Source of the DNA: Geodermatophilus sabuli
GTDB taxonomy: Bacteria > Actinomycetota > Actinomycetes > Mycobacteriales > Geodermatophilaceae
NCBI RefSeq assembly: GCF_010686765.1
Contig: NZ_JAAGWF010000018.1
Span: 1-64,000 of the forward strand
Direction: 5' to 3'
DNA: 64,000 bases
The position numbers and the translations under genes are program-made. Below are positions 62,456-64,000 of the stretch, one piece after another (within the stretch, counting starts at the first letter, position 1; the number at the start of each line of letters is the position of its first letter). The notes under the pieces are model-generated. The model made no database searches. It worked only from the letters and a program-made list of their open reading frames with translations, and was not told where the DNA came from.

Positions 62456-64000
62456 ATGGAGCTCGAACGGCACGAGTACGACGTCGTGGTCGTCGGGGCG
62501 GGAGGTGCGGGCCTGCGGGCCGCCATCGAAGCCCACGAGTCCGGCGCCCGGACCGCCGTGGTCTGCAAGTCGCTGCTGGGCAAGGCGCACACCGTGATGG
62601 CCGAGGGCGGCATCGCCGCGGCGATGGCCAACCTCTGGCCCGAGGACAACTGGCGGGTGCACTTCCGCGACACCATGCGCGGCGGGAAGATGCTCAACCA
62701 CTGGCGGATGGCGCAGCTGCACGCGCAGGAGGCGCCCGACCGGGTCCGCGAGCTCGAGGACTGGGGCGCGCTGTTCGACCGGACGGCGGACGGCCTGATC
62801 AGCCAGCGCGACTTCGGCGGCCACCGCTACGCCCGCCTCGCCCACGTCGGTGACCGCACCGGCCTCGAGCTGATCCGCACGCTGCAGCAGCGCACCGTCG
62901 CCCTCGGCATCGACGTGTACATGGAGTGCACCGTCACCCGGCTGCTGACCGACGAGCAGGGCATCACCGGCGCGTTCGGCTACTGGCGCGAGTCCGGCCG
63001 CTTCGTCGCCTGGCAGGCGCCGTCGGTGGTGCTCGCGACGGGCGGCATCGGCAAGTCCTACAAGGTCACCTCGAACTCGTGGGAGTACACCGGCGACGGG
63101 CACTCACTCGCACTCCAGGCCGGCGCGACGCTGGTGAACATGGAGTTCGTGCAGTTCCACCCGACGGGGATGGTCTGGCCGCCGTCGGTGCGCGGGATCC
63201 TCGTCACCGAGAGCGTCCGGGGTGACGGCGGCGTCCTGAAGAACTCCGCCGGGAACCGCTTCATGTTCGACTACATCCCCGACTTCTTCCGCAAGGAGAC
63301 GGCGGAGACCGAGGACGAGGCCGACCGCTGGTACGAGGACAAGAAGAACAACCGGCGGCCGCCCGAGCTGCTCCCCCGCGACGAGGTGGCCCGGGCCATC
63401 AACAGCGAGGTCAAGGCCGGCCGCGGCACGCCGCACGGCGGCGTCTTCCTCGACATCGCCTCGCGGCGGTCGGCCGACTACATCCGCAAGCGCCTGCCGT
63501 CCATGTACCACCAGTTCAAGGAACTGGCCGAGGTGGACATCACCGCCGAGGCGATGGAGGTCGGCCCCACCTGCCACTACGTCATGGGCGGTGTCGAGGT
63601 CGACCCCGACACCGAGGCGGCCCGCGTGCCCGGCCTGTTCGCGGCCGGCGAGGTCGCCGGCGGCATGCACGGGTCCAACCGGCTGGGCGGCAACTCCCTG
63701 TCCGACCTGCTGGTCTTCGGCCGGCGCGCGGGGGCGGCCGCGGCCGGACACGCCGCGGGCCTTCCGCACCGGAGCGAGCTGCCGGACGCCGCCCTGGCCG
63801 ACGCCGCGCGGGCGGCGCTGGCACCGTTCGAGCGGGAGGGGGGCGAGAACCCCTACACCGTGCAGCACGACCTGCAGCAGACGATGCACGACCTCGTCGG
63901 CATCATCCGGACGGCGCCGGAGATGGAACAGGCGCTGGAGCGGATCGCCGTCCTCAAGGAGCGGGTCGCCAACCTCTCGGTCGAGGGGCACCGGCAGTAC
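62456..64000 (+). CDS. sdhA: succinate dehydrogenase flavoprotein subunit, partial
   Basis: The visible 515 codons are the FAD-containing catalytic subunit that oxidises succinate to fumarate; the gene continues beyond the right edge. Motifs: dinucleotide VVVGAGGAGLRAAIEAHESG, FAD-linkage-region KSLLGKAHTVMAEGGIAAAM, active-site HRYARLAHVGDRTG, FVQFHPTGM, EVGPTCHYVMGGVEV and GSNRLGGNSLSDLLVFGRRAG. ATG 62456 starts the N-terminal motif. With the preceding membrane subunit it forms an sdh operon; the iron-sulfur subunit probably follows outside the window. Confidence 0.95.
   Translation, partial: MELERHEYDVVVVGAGGAGLRAAIEAHESGARTAVVCKSLLGKAHTVMAEGGIAAAMANLWPEDNWRVHFRDTMRGGKMLNHWRMAQLHAQEAPDRVRELEDWGALFDRTADGLISQRDFGGHRYARLAHVGDRTGLELIRTLQQRTVALGIDVYMECTVTRLLTDEQGITGAFGYWRESGRFVAWQAPSVVLATGGIGKSYKVTSNSWEYTGDGHSLALQAGATLVNMEFVQFHPTGMVWPPSVRGILVTESVRGDGGVLKNSAGNRFMFDYIPDFFRKETAETEDEADRWYEDKKNNRRPPELLPRDEVARAINSEVKAGRGTPHGGVFLDIASRRSADYIRKRLPSMYHQFKELAEVDITAEAMEVGPTCHYVMGGVEVDPDTEAARVPGLFAAGEVAGGMHGSNRLGGNSLSDLLVFGRRAGAAAAGHAAGLPHRSELPDAALADAARAALAPFEREGGENPYTVQHDLQQTMHDLVGIIRTAPEMEQALERIAVLKERVANLSVEGHRQY

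Overview
The window is a 64 kb chromosomal segment of a very GC-rich actinobacterium. Three things point to this: the fas cluster fasR-fabD-fabH-acpP-fabF-accD beside a homodimeric-type aceE, actinobacteria-typical families (DUF3052, DUF3145, mycothiol-type DinB/maleylpyruvate isomerase proteins, WS/DGAT), and many GTG starts with GTGA/ATGA gene overlaps. The style suggests Geodermatophilaceae or a relative, but that placement is inferred.

Layout. 0.3-8.3 kb: a frameshifted GNAT gene, a FUSC membrane protein, a lipid-related run (hydrolase, WS/DGAT acyltransferase, SDR) and two more hydrolases. 8.3-14.5 kb: cupredoxin lipoprotein, VOC protein, tRNA-Val, AhpE-type peroxiredoxin, DUF3052, aceE and an overlapping amine oxidase-like gene. 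14.5-17 kb: a minus-strand M20 amidohydrolase, pirin and PAP2 phosphatase. 17-24.4 kb: the fatty-acid synthase II cluster with its PucR-type regulator, a candidate operator, a FabD carrying an extra C-terminal biotinyl/lipoyl-like domain, an AccD-type carboxyltransferase and a convergent DUF3145 gene. 24.8-32.4 kb: diguanylate cyclase, a TetR regulator with a perfect palindrome placed before a PRC-barrel/DUF2382 stress-type gene, an M23 peptidase behind a c-di-AMP (ydaO-type) riboswitch, and a PstS-like protein.

32.5-36.1 kb is a decayed mobile island starting at the 3' end of a tRNA-Met gene: two wrecked tyrosine recombinases, one intact orphan gene of visibly lower GC (466 aa), and the tail of a host-type gene. 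36.2-43.2 kb: flavin monooxygenase and multicopper oxidase in overlap, membrane hydrolase and an HTTM-type pair. 43.3-50.2 kb: small uncharacterised genes, a Ser/Thr kinase, a K+ channel, an acyl-CoA dehydrogenase and a hemerythrin. 50.2-54.3 kb: an amide-utilisation locus (MarR, AmiC-like binding protein, APC permease, formamidase). 54.3-59.4 kb: a nucleotidyltransferase, then a remarkable four-part fusion NhaA-DsbA-cyclic nucleotide-binding-glutaredoxin-like, translationally coupled to an MFS exporter. 59.4-64 kb: a class I amidotransferase, folP, and the start of a succinate dehydrogenase operon whose flavoprotein runs off the right edge.

The most unusual items are the NhaA fusion, the FabD fusion, the orphan island gene, the multicopper oxidase with an internal metal-binding insert, and a family of long intergenic hairpins sharing one sequence theme. 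All annotation is by eye from sequence; no searches or structure predictions were run.
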